Of a stretch of 52,130 bases of DNA, positions 6,690 through 14,600 are shown piece after piece (position 1 is the stretch's first letter; every line of letters begins with the position of its first letter). Source of the stretch: Lachnospiraceae bacterium. Its GTDB lineage: Bacteria > Bacillota > Clostridia > Lachnospirales > Lachnospiraceae. Location of the stretch: the NCBI GenBank assembly GCA_017437065.1, contig JAFSBX010000091.1, positions 1-52,130 on the forward strand, read 5' to 3'. Position numbers and translations under genes: made by a program. The notes beneath the pieces were generated by a model, which made no database searches, was not told where the DNA came from, and was given only the letters and a program-made list of their open reading frames with translations.

Positions 6690-7838
6690 ATGGGAAGATA
6701 TAAACTTGGAGATATATGTGAGATTGTATCCGGGAGTACTCCAAAGACAGGAATTGCGGAGTACTGGGATGGAGATGTGAAATGGATTACACCAGCGGAA
6801 ATTAATGAAGATTCGTATATTGTTATGGACAGTGCGCGTAAGATAACGGAGTTGGCGGTAAATAAAACTGGACTTACACCTTTTCCGGCAGGAACAGTTA
6901 TACTTTCGTCAAGGGCACCGATTGGAAAAGTCGCAATTGCTGGGTGTGAGATGTATTGTAATCAAGGATTTAAAAATTTGATTTGTTCAGAGAAGATAAA
7001 TAACAGATATTTGTATTGGTTCTTAAAAGGAAATACTGATTTTCTTAATTCCTTGGGAAGAGGAGCTACTTTTAAAGAAATCTCAAAGCAAATAGTAGCT
7101 AATGTCGAGCTTAATGTGCCTGAATACGAAAAGCAGTTAATTGTTGTTGCTCATCTTGAAAAAGTAAATGAGATTATAAAGCTTAGGAAGCAAAAGCTTG
7201 CAAAATTAGACAAACTCATCAAATCCCGATTTGTCGAACTCTTTGGTGACACAGTTCTGAATCCTTTTGGGTGGGAAAAAGATAGTCTTGGGTCAGTTTG
7301 TGATGTCAGAGATGGAACACACGATTCGCCGAAGTATTATGAGACGGGGTATCCGCTAGTTACATCAAAAAACGTAACAGGTGGAAAAATCGACCTGACA
7401 GATTGTTCTCTCATTTGTGAAGCAGATTTCAATAAAATCAACGAAAGGTCAAAGGTCGATAATGGAGATATCATAATGCCTATGATAGGAACAGTTGGAA
7501 AGCCTGTAATCGTTGATATAGAGCCTGATTTTGCTATTAAAAATGTGGCTCTAATTAAGTTCAAAACCGATTCGAGAGTGTTGAATATTTATATTCGCGC
7601 CTTGCTTCAGTCAGATTATTTCGATGATGCTGTTTTGAGTAAGGTAAGAGGTGGGACACAAAAATTCATTTCATTGGGTGATATTAGGAAACTTGATGTT
7701 CTTGTTCCGCCAATAGAGTTGCAGAATCAGTTCGCAGAGTTTGTCATTCAAGTCGACAAATTGAAAGTTGAAGTCCAAAAATCCTTAGATGAAACACAGC
7801 TTTTATTTGATAGTTTAATGCAACAATATTTTGGTTAA
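6690..7838 (+). CDS. hsdS: Type I restriction-modification specificity subunit HsdS1
   Basis: HsdS selects the target sequence for the HsdM/HsdR complex. The 382-residue protein has target-recognition domain 1 (from YKLGDICEIVSGSTPKTG), a central helix ending LIKSRFVELFGD (about 176-187), domain 2 (from WEKDSLGSVCDVRDGTHDSP) and the C-terminal helix ending SLMQQYFG, so it is complete. ATG 6690 follows GGAG by 6 nt. The frame is open upstream to 6621, where RIKSRFVEM is encoded, a scar of another hsdS. It shares identical short blocks with hsdS2 at the central helix and before the C-terminus, while the recognition domains differ. A terminator and toxin module separate it from hsdM. Confidence 0.93.
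   Translation: MGRYKLGDICEIVSGSTPKTGIAEYWDGDVKWITPAEINEDSYIVMDSARKITELAVNKTGLTPFPAGTVILSSRAPIGKVAIAGCEMYCNQGFKNLICSEKINNRYLYWFLKGNTDFLNSLGRGATFKEISKQIVANVELNVPEYEKQLIVVAHLEKVNEIIKLRKQKLAKLDKLIKSRFVELFGDTVLNPFGWEKDSLGSVCDVRDGTHDSPKYYETGYPLVTSKNVTGGKIDLTDCSLICEADFNKINERSKVDNGDIIMPMIGTVGKPVIVDIEPDFAIKNVALIKFKTDSRVLNIYIRALLQSDYFDDAVLSKVRGGTQKFISLGDIRKLDVLVPPIELQNQFAEFVIQVDKLKVEVQKSLDETQLLFDSLMQQYFG
7227..7240 (+). repeat. Core motif copy 3 (hsdS1 central region)
   Basis: CGATTTGTCGAACT lies within a 23-bp block (7215-7237) that is identical to 11007-11029 in hsdS2. It encodes part of LIKSRFVEL between the two recognition domains. Confidence 0.7.
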
Positions 7839-7856
7839 TATAGGGAGGAATAGGGA

Positions 7857-8309
7857 ATGACTTTATATCATGGAAGTAATGTTGTTGTACAGAGTCCTAA
7901 AGTATTAACGAATGGTTTTTATAAGGATTTTGGGTATGGGTTTTATTGCACAAATATGGAAAAGCAGGCTATGAGATGGGCTTTAACAAAAAGAAAAAGT
8001 CATGTGGTAAATATATATGAATATACGGCAAATGAACACCTGAAAATCTGTAAGTTTCCGCAAATGACAGAGGATTGGCTGAATTTTGTTGTAGATTGCA
8101 GAAAAGGAATAGAGCATGATTTTGACATTGTAGAAGGACCTATGGCTGATGATACAATTTGGGACTATATAGAAGATTTTACAAGAGGAAATATATCGAG
8201 GGAAGCCTTTTGGGCATTAGTAAAATTTAAATATCCCACACATCAAATAGTTTTTTGTACGGAACAAGCTCTTTTGACATTAAATTATGAAAGGAATTAT
8301 CAATTATGA
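7857..8309 (+). CDS. DUF3990 protein, probable ADP-ribosyltransferase-like toxin
   Basis: The 150-residue protein matches the DUF3990 pattern: LYHGSN near the start (3-8), KDFGYGFYCT (23-32), DFDIVEGPMADD (88-99) and a C-terminal HQIVFCTEQAL (129-139). DUF3990 belongs to the ADP-ribosyltransferase superfamily by fold, and its members often lie beside small partner genes in a toxin-antitoxin-like layout. Here the next gene overlaps it by 4 bp (ATGA), which implies coupled translation and supports pairing. GGAGG lies upstream of the start. The pair sits between hsdS1 and the recombinase and so travels with the specificity cassette. Toxin activity and target are inferred. Confidence 0.75.
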   Translation: MTLYHGSNVVVQSPKVLTNGFYKDFGYGFYCTNMEKQAMRWALTKRKSHVVNIYEYTANEHLKICKFPQMTEDWLNFVVDCRKGIEHDFDIVEGPMADDTIWDYIEDFTRGNISREAFWALVKFKYPTHQIVFCTEQALLTLNYERNYQL

Positions 8310-8776
8310 CAAATATGTTTTTTGATGATGAAACAATTACAGAAAATGACTTGTATTTCTTATGTTATATGATTGAGAGAGTTGCAAGAAAAATACATCA
8401 AAAAAATAGTTATGTGGTGAATTCTATTTCAAAAGAAGAATGGTTGCGTTTAATCAGTTTGGCAAATGTATTGCACTGCGAAAATCCATTAAAGATAGAG
8501 GATGAATGGATTGAGCAATATTATTTAACAGAAGGAAATTTTGATGTTAAGAAAATAAATCCTGATTTAGGTACTTGTATACCAACGGAAACACAGATGG
8601 GAAAGGTTTATACAAGACTTATCGTAGATACGCAATTGCCACAAGAGGATTATGTGGAAGGTTTGATTCGTGTCTATAATGATGATATTTGCGAAAAACT
8701 GGATGATTATAATTGTGGTGCATATTATGAACCTTCTTATGTAATTGCAAGAGCTTATAATGAGGGTGGTTTTTGA
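8306..8776 (+). CDS. Hypothetical protein, probable partner (antitoxin?) of the DUF3990 protein
   Basis: I do not recognise a named domain with certainty. The N-terminal ENDLYFLCYMIERVARKIH (about 13-31) resembles the start of DUF3791 proteins, which are small helical partners of DUF3990. The rest, through DLGTCIPTETQMGKVYTRLI and YYEPSYVIARAYNEGGF, is a soluble protein rich in acidic and aromatic residues with no membrane segment. Its ATG overlaps the stop of the preceding gene, so the two are translationally coupled. At 156 residues it is larger than a typical DUF3791 protein. An antitoxin role is inferred from gene order only. Confidence 0.6.
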   Translation: MTNMFFDDETITENDLYFLCYMIERVARKIHQKNSYVVNSISKEEWLRLISLANVLHCENPLKIEDEWIEQYYLTEGNFDVKKINPDLGTCIPTETQMGKVYTRLIVDTQLPQEDYVEGLIRVYNDDICEKLDDYNCGAYYEPSYVIARAYNEGGF

Positions 8777-8819
8777 AAAAAGTTTGATATACTAAATGTA
8801 AAAAAGGGAGTATATCAAA

Positions 8820-9791
8820 ATGCAAAATACTATATACAATATTTTAAATGATATGTCGGAAGTTTTAAATATTCAGCAAATGAAATTGTTACAGGAAAGT
8901 TTAATAAAAAGGTTACAGAGTGGGGAACAAGCTGAGGAAAAGAAAAAAGATAATCGGGACTTTTTAGATATGTTTATTGCAGCCAAGAGAATAGAAGGTT
9001 GTTCAGAAAGAACAATTGAATATTATTACGTTACAATTCAAAATATGTTTAAAGATATTTCAATTCCGGTAAGACATATTACAACAGATGATTTAAGAGA
9101 ATACCTTACAGCGTATCAGAAAAAGAACAATTGCAGTAAAGTGACAGTGGATAATATTAGAAGGAATTTATCTAGCTTTTTTTCGTGGTTGGAGGATGAA
9201 GATCATATATTAAAAAGTCCAATTCGTCGAATACATAAGGTTAGAACAGGGACACGGGTAAAGGATACATTATCTGACGAAAGTATCGAATCGTTGAGGG
9301 ATAATTGTAAGAATATAAGAGATTTGGCAATTATTGATTTTTTATATTCAACGGGAGTTCGTGTAGGCGAATTGGTGAATCTGAATGTATCAGATATTAA
9401 TTTTGAAGAACGTGAGTGTATTGTCTATGGTAAGGGAAATAAAGAAAGAAGAGTATACTTTGATGCACGTTCCAAAATTCATTTGCAGGAGTATTTAAAA
9501 ACGCGTACAGACAAAAATGAAGCGTTGTTTGTAACGTTGGATAATCCGCATGAAAGACTGAAGATTAGCGGTGTAGAAATTCGATTAAGGATGCTTGGGC
9601 GGAAATTAAATATCGAAAAGGTTCATCCACACAAATTTAGGCGATCTATGGCAACAAAAGCAATTGATAAAGGTATGCCGATAGAGCAGGTACAAAGATT
9701 ACTTGGACATCAACAGATTGACACAACTATGCATTATGCAATGGTTAATCAAAATAATGTGAAAAATTCTCATCGGAAATATATTGCATAA
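8820..9791 (+). CDS. Tyrosine recombinase / integrase (XerC/D-like) of the restriction island
   Basis: The 323-residue protein has an N-terminal SAM-like DNA-binding domain (DFLDMFIAAKRIEGCSERTIEYYY, in two parts from about residue 43) and a catalytic domain. The expected residues are visible: Arg in STGVRVGEL (about 181), HKFRR (about 270-274), LLGHQQ (about 293-298) and the nucleophile Tyr in MHYAMV (about 306). AGGGAG precedes the ATG. Recombinases in this position, between two specificity genes, are known to rearrange hsdS in phase-variable type I systems. Here both hsdS genes and both flanking repeats are in direct orientation, so the expected product is excision or cassette exchange rather than inversion. 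Confidence 0.92.
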   Translation: MQNTIYNILNDMSEVLNIQQMKLLQESLIKRLQSGEQAEEKKKDNRDFLDMFIAAKRIEGCSERTIEYYYVTIQNMFKDISIPVRHITTDDLREYLTAYQKKNNCSKVTVDNIRRNLSSFFSWLEDEDHILKSPIRRIHKVRTGTRVKDTLSDESIESLRDNCKNIRDLAIIDFLYSTGVRVGELVNLNVSDINFEERECIVYGKGNKERRVYFDARSKIHLQEYLKTRTDKNEALFVTLDNPHERLKISGVEIRLRMLGRKLNIEKVHPHKFRRSMATKAIDKGMPIEQVQRLLGHQQIDTTMHYAMVNQNNVKNSHRKYIA

Positions 9792-9807
9792 AATTATCTG
9801 CAACTTC

Positions 9808-9821
9808 GGATTTGTAGGGCT
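9808..9821 (+). repeat. Core motif copy 4 (after the recombinase gene)
   Basis: GGATTTGTAGGGCT, inside TTCGGATTTGT which also occurs after hsdM, begins 17 bp after the recombinase stop. It differs from copy 1 at two positions. Confidence 0.5.
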
Positions 9822-9912
9822 GGCGAACAATGGTGAGAATGGCTTTATTAGGTTTAATTGGGAGTTGGCAAAAAAGAATAGAATGTATGTTTGTTGATGA
9901 AAAACAGAAAGA

Positions 9913-9941
9913 TTGACATGATAAATGCTTAGTGGTAATAT
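9913..9941 (+). promoter_or_regulatory. Promoter of antitoxin RNA, module B
   Basis: TTGACA (9913-9918), 17 bp and TAATAT (9936-9941), the counterpart of 6298-6326. Confidence 0.65.
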
Positions 9942-9947
9942 AATTAT

Positions 9948-10033
9948 AGAAAAGGTGCTACCGATAGACGGTTAGCCTGCGTTAATAGTTATATTTGATA
10001 ACCGCTGAGTGTGCAGACTTGGCGGTTATTTTT
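9948..10033 (+). ncRNA. Predicted antitoxin RNA, module B
   Basis: Equivalent of the module A RNA: starts after 9941, carries the GTGCTACC...CGGTTAGC hairpin and ends at the hairpin ATAACCGC (9998-10005) / GCGGTTAT (10022-10029) plus T-run. In copy B the T-run survives only on this strand. The toxin-strand T-run is degraded, so toxin mRNA may read through here. Confidence 0.45.
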
Positions 10034-10124
10034 GTGTCTTGCTATTACGCCCAAGCGAATAGCCAAGACTGAAACATGTCAAACATAAGCTGATGACAGC
10101 AATCAAGCTTTCGATGGTGAGCAT
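10026..10124 (-). CDS. Hol_Tox-like hydrophobic peptide, type I toxin, module B
   Basis: This 32-codon gene begins MLTIESLIAVISLCLT and ends SLGYSLGRNSKTQK. It has three substitutions relative to copy A (Tyr14Cys, Phe24Leu, Lys26Arg), all conservative for a membrane peptide, so the frame has been kept intact while the noncoding parts have diverged. AAAGGAGG precedes the ATG by 9 nt and the leader hairpin CGGAGG / CCTCCG is at 10175-10193. Its own promoter is at 10235-10263. The stop codon again lies in the terminator stem. It is convergent with the recombinase gene. Confidence 0.72.
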   Translation of the reverse strand: MLTIESLIAVISLCLTCFSLGYSLGRNSKTQK

Positions 10125-10234
10125 AAGCAAAGTCCTCCTTTGTCAAGATTTCTGAAAACAGATTTCTATGTAATCGGAGGTCACAGTCCTCCGTAGAAGA
10201 CTAACCGCCTACCGTTATGGTAGCACCTAAAAAT

Positions 10235-10263
10235 ATTTTAACAAACATATGTTCATAAATCAA
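10235..10263 (-). promoter_or_regulatory. Promoter of toxin mRNA, module B
   Basis: On the minus strand TTGATT (10258-10263), 17 bp and TAAAAT (10235-10240), matching module A. Confidence 0.65.
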
Positions 10264-10267
10264 GAGT

Positions 10268-10281
10268 AGATTTGTGGAGAT
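10268..10281 (+). repeat. Core motif copy 5 (5' edge of the hsdS2 unit)
   Basis: AGATTTGTGGAGAT, identical to copy 2. Its GGAG serves as ribosome binding site of the small gene at 10289, as GGAG in copy 2 serves hsdS1. Confidence 0.65.
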
Positions 10282-10288
10282 GATGACG

Positions 10289-10510
10289 ATGAGTGAAAAA
10301 AAGTTACGAGTATCTTTTTCAGCACCATTGAATGAAAAAGACACTGAGACTCAGACATACGGATGCCGGGCAAATAATCCTGAGATATATGCTAACAATG
10401 CAATACAAGGAATATGTGCATTCACATCTGAGGAGGGGATATGCAAAAGACTACCCAGAGCGTGGAAAAAGCAATTCAATTTACTGAAAGAAGGTGGATT
10501 GAATGGCTAA
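10289..10510 (+). CDS. Small conserved-looking Cys-containing protein in front of hsdS2
   Basis: A 73-residue protein I cannot assign to a named family. It starts MSEKKLRVSFSAPLNEKDTE and has three cysteines in TYGCRANNPEIY, GICAFTSEEGICKRLP, which could bind a metal or an Fe-S centre, then a basic RAWKKQF tail. I chose ATG 10289, 9 nt after GGAG. GTG 10274 and two earlier ATGs are in frame. Its end overlaps the hsdS2 start by 8 bp, so the two are translationally coupled and it probably serves the restriction system. It is a real gene by coupling and ribosome binding site, with function unknown. Confidence 0.7.
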   Translation: MSEKKLRVSFSAPLNEKDTETQTYGCRANNPEIYANNAIQGICAFTSEEGICKRLPRAWKKQFNLLKEGGLNG

Positions 10511-11651
10511 TAAAATTAAGTTAGGTGATGTTGCAACGTATATAAATGGTTATGCATTTAAGCCAGAGGATAGAGGAAGCGAGGGGTTTCCGATTATTAG
10601 AATTCAAGACTTGACAGGTAATGCGTATGACTTGGGATTTTATAATGGAAAATATCCAGAGAAGATTGAAATTAATGATGGAGATGTTTTGATTTCTTGG
10701 TCAGCGAGTTTAGGTGTATATGTATGGAATAGAGGAAAAGCCCTTTTAAATCAACATATTTTTAAGGTTGTATTTGATAAGGTAGAAATTAATACAAGTT
10801 ACTTTGTTTATGCAGTCAAGTATAAATTAACAGAAATGGCATCAAAGACACATGGAGCTACAATGAAACACATTGTTAAAAAGGAGTTTGATGCTACAGA
10901 AATACCGTATCCAGAAATGAAACAACAGTTAGAAATAGCAACCATTTTGGATAAAGTTTCGTATGTTATTAAAGTTAGAGAAAAGGAATTAGAAGAACTT
11001 GATACCCTCATCAAATCCCGATTTGTCGAGCTGTTTGGCGACCCTGTTACCAATGAAAAGAACTGGCCTCGTCTAACTTTGGGCGATATATGCGAAATTG
11101 GTTCGAGTAAACGAGTTTTTGAAAAAGACTACGTTTCACAGGGTATTCCGTTTTTTAGAACAAAGGAAATTGTAGAACTTTCTAAAGGCAATTCTATTAG
11201 CACAGAACTGTTCATTACTGAGGAACACTTTGCAGAACTGAAGAAGTCTTATGGCGCACCAAAGAAAGACGATTTACTTATTTCGGCAGTCGGAACTATC
11301 GGTACAATTTGGATTATTAGCGGAGATTTTGAGTTCTATTTTAAAGATGGAAACTTGATACAGGTTAAATCATCGCCTAATTTCAATTCGATTTTTATGA
11401 AATATCTGTTGGATGAATTAATTGCTAACTATAAAAAAGAAATGTCTACGGGAACTGCGTACTCAGCATTAACCATCGCAGGATTGAAAAAGATGTTAGT
11501 ATATGATGTTCCGTTAGTTTTTCAAGAGGAGTTTGCAACTTTTGTCGAACAAGTCGACAAATTGAAAGTTCCTGAAATTCATTTGAAACTTACACTCTAT
11601 TATTTACAATATAAATACAAAAAAAGGAGGTCAACAGATGTCCAATTTTGA
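10503..11651 (+). CDS. hsdS: Type I restriction-modification specificity subunit HsdS2, abnormal C-terminus
   Basis: The 382-residue HsdS has recognition domain 1 (IKLGDVATYINGYAFKPED), the central helix ending LIKSRFVELFGD, domain 2 (WPRLTLGDICEIGSSKRVF) and a second conserved segment FVEQVDKLKV. Directly after that segment the sequence departs from the family: instead of a long helix ending SLMQ-YFG it reads PEIHLKLTLYYLQYKYKKRR and stops inside hsdR. The break falls at the end of a 21-bp block (11550-11570) identical to hsdS1 (7749-7769), as expected for a recombination scar or small deletion. The ATG follows AAGGTGG. Whether it still docks with HsdM is uncertain. Confidence 0.9.
   Translation: MANKIKLGDVATYINGYAFKPEDRGSEGFPIIRIQDLTGNAYDLGFYNGKYPEKIEINDGDVLISWSASLGVYVWNRGKALLNQHIFKVVFDKVEINTSYFVYAVKYKLTEMASKTHGATMKHIVKKEFDATEIPYPEMKQQLEIATILDKVSYVIKVREKELEELDTLIKSRFVELFGDPVTNEKNWPRLTLGDICEIGSSKRVFEKDYVSQGIPFFRTKEIVELSKGNSISTELFITEEHFAELKKSYGAPKKDDLLISAVGTIGTIWIISGDFEFYFKDGNLIQVKSSPNFNSIFMKYLLDELIANYKKEMSTGTAYSALTIAGLKKMLVYDVPLVFQEEFATFVEQVDKLKVPEIHLKLTLYYLQYKYKKRRSTDVQF
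11019..11032 (+). repeat. Core motif copy 6 (hsdS2 central region)
   Basis: CGATTTGTCGAGCT lies within the 23-bp block shared with hsdS1 and separates the two recognition domains of hsdS2. Confidence 0.7.
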
Positions 11652-14600
11652 TTTTTTACAAAGCAAAACAGAATATACATTATTTGCTAAAGCGGCAATG
11701 GAAGCTGAAAAGGTATATATTTCAGCTCCGGCAATGTGTGCAGTAGGTTGTAGAAAGGCACTGGAGCTGGCTGTTAAGTGGGTGTATTCTGCAGATAAGA
11801 CAATAAAAATGCCATATAAAGACAATTTACAGTCGTTAATTCACGAACCTACATTTCGATTTGCACTTGATAGTAAGACATGGGGAAAATTGCCTTATAT
11901 GATTAAGTTGGGAAACCTTGCAGTACATACAGAGCGAAGTGTTCAGTCAAGTGATGCATTGGCTTCTCTACGTGGATTATTTGAATTTATTGAGTGGATA
12001 GATTACTGTTATGGCAGTGATTATGTGGAAAGAAAATTTGATGAGTCAAAAATTCCGAAAGAAAAAGTAATTGTTGATACTAAGAAGATAAAAGAACAGG
12101 AAAGTCTGCTTGGAGAAAAAGATGCTGAGATTGAAAAACTTCGTAAACAGATAGAACAAATGGCGGACAAGCTTACTGCGGAAAAGGAAACACATCAGGA
12201 AACACGTACGTTTGTGGCAGAAGACTTGACGGAGTTTACTACAAGAAAACAATTTATAGATGTGGATTTAAAAGAACTTGGATGGAAGTTTGATGGAGAG
12301 GACTTGGATGTTTGGGAAGAGTATGAAGTAAATGACATGACAGGTGTTCTCGGTCAAAAAGGCTATGTTGATTATGTTCTTTTTGGAAAAGACGGACTGC
12401 CACTTGCAATCATTGAAGCAAAAAGGACGAGTAAAGATCCGAATAATGGTAGAAAACAGGCGATGTTATATGCAGATTGTCTGGAACGCAAATTTGGACG
12501 CAGACCGATGATGTTTACCAGTAATGGATTTGAAACATATTTCTGGGATGATAAATCAAGTCCGCAGAGACGTGTCAGCGGTATGTTTAGCAAAGGTGAC
12601 TTACAGAAGTTAATGAATAGAAGGATGGAGAAGAAACCATTATCTTCCGTACCGATAGATGACAAAATTACGGATCGATATTACCAAAAAGAAGCAATTC
12701 GTGCAGTATGTGAACATGTGGAACAAGGACATAGAAAGAATCTCCTTGTGATGGCAACGGGAACAGGTAAGACCAGAACAGCGGCAAGTTTAACAGATGT
12801 ATTCAGTCGGGCAGGTCATGCAACGAATATTTTGTTTTTGGCGGATAGAACAGCGTTAGTAAAACAGGCGAAGGATGATTTTAAGAATTATTTGCCAGAT
12901 ATGTCTCTTTGTAATTTGTGTTCAAGTAAAGATGATAGAAATGCAAGAATTGTGTTTTCTACATATCCGACAATGTTGAATGCAATTGATTCTGTGAAAA
13001 ATGCGGAAGGAAGACGATTATTTACGCCTACGCATTTTGATTTGATTATAATTGATGAAAGTCATAGAAGTATTTTTAAGAAATATAGGGCAATTTTTGA
13101 GTATTTTGATGCGGTGTTAGTCGGTCTTACGGCAACTCCCAGAACAGATGTAGATAGAAATACATATGATTTTTTTGAAATGGAACATAATGTACCTACA
13201 TATGTATATGATTATGAAACAGCAGTGTATTCAGACCATGTGTTAGTACCGTATTATACATATATTGTAAAAACAGAATTTTTAAATGATGGTATTACTT
13301 ATAAGAAATTGTCTGAAGCAGATAAGGAAAGGTATGAAGAGGATTTTGAAGAAGATGGGGAATTACCGGATTTCATATCATCACAGGCATTAAATAAATG
13401 GGTATTTAATGAGCCAACTGTGGATAAAGTGTTGCAGGATTTGATGGAACGTGGAATCAAGGTGGCAGGTGGAGACAGACTTGGAAAAACAATTATTTTT
13501 GCACAGAATAAAAGGCATGCAGAATTTATTGTAGAACGTTTTAATAAGCTGTATCCAAAGTATAACGGAACATTTGCACAGCGAGTTATTTGTGAAGATT
13601 CTTATGCACAAACGATTATAGATGACTTTAAGAAACCGGAAGGGGAACCACATATTGCTGTATCTGTTGATATGATGGATACCGGGATTGATGTTCCGGA
13701 GTGTGTGAATTTAGTCTTCTTTAAAAAAGTACGCTCAAAAACAAAATTTTGGCAGATGATAGGCAGAGGGACGAGACTTGCAAAAGATTTAACCTGTATT
13801 GATTTAATAGATGGTGAATATACAGGGAAAAAGAGATTTTTAATCTTTGATTATTGCAATAATTTTGATTTCTTTGAAGCGAAACCAAATGGTTATGAAG
13901 GTAATGAAACAAAAACATTGTCTGAGAATATTTACGGTAAGAGGGTGCGTCTTATATCAGCATTGCAGGAGAGTGCATTTGCAGAACAAAACTATCAGAA
14001 TTTGAGAAAAGAACTGGTTGGAATATGTCATGCTCAGATAATGGAGTTAAATACGAATCTTACTTCTGTAAAATTGAAAAGACAGTATGTGGAAAAGTAT
14101 AAAAATGAGACAGCTTTTCAATATTTAAGTGAAAGCGATAAAGGCGAATTAATGAAAGAAATTGCACCAATTGTTACAATGGATGATAAAGATGAGGCTG
14201 CAAAACGATTTGATAATTTTATTTATGGAATGATGCTTGCTCATATAGATGCAATGCCGGCTTTTAAGTATGCAAGAAGACAATTATGCGATGTGGCGTC
14301 TGCTTTGGAGAAAAAGCAAAATATTCCGCAAGTAAAAGAAAAATTGAGTTTGATTAAAGAAATTAATACAGATGCCTTTTGGGATGCCAATGATATTTTG
14401 GTATTTGAAATTGTCAGAAAAGAATTACGTGAGCTGATGAAATTTTTAGTTGAGAATGAAGTAGGACGAAAGCCTATTACAACCATATTAACAGATGTTG
14501 TAATAGATGCACAGGAAGGTGTACAGTTAGAAGCTGCGTATGACTTTGAAGATTACCGAAGGAAGGTTAATCGTTATGTGGAAGAGCACAAAGAATCTGT

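Larger units (their letters stand above)
9928..10283. repeat. Direct repeat B (type I toxin-antitoxin module)
   Basis: Second copy of the 6312-6687 repeat, in the same orientation, 3616 bp further on. Terminal inverted repeats lie at 9955-9976 and 10201-10226. It differs by scattered substitutions, an altered terminator loop and the lack of a 16-bp insert. Confidence 0.85.
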
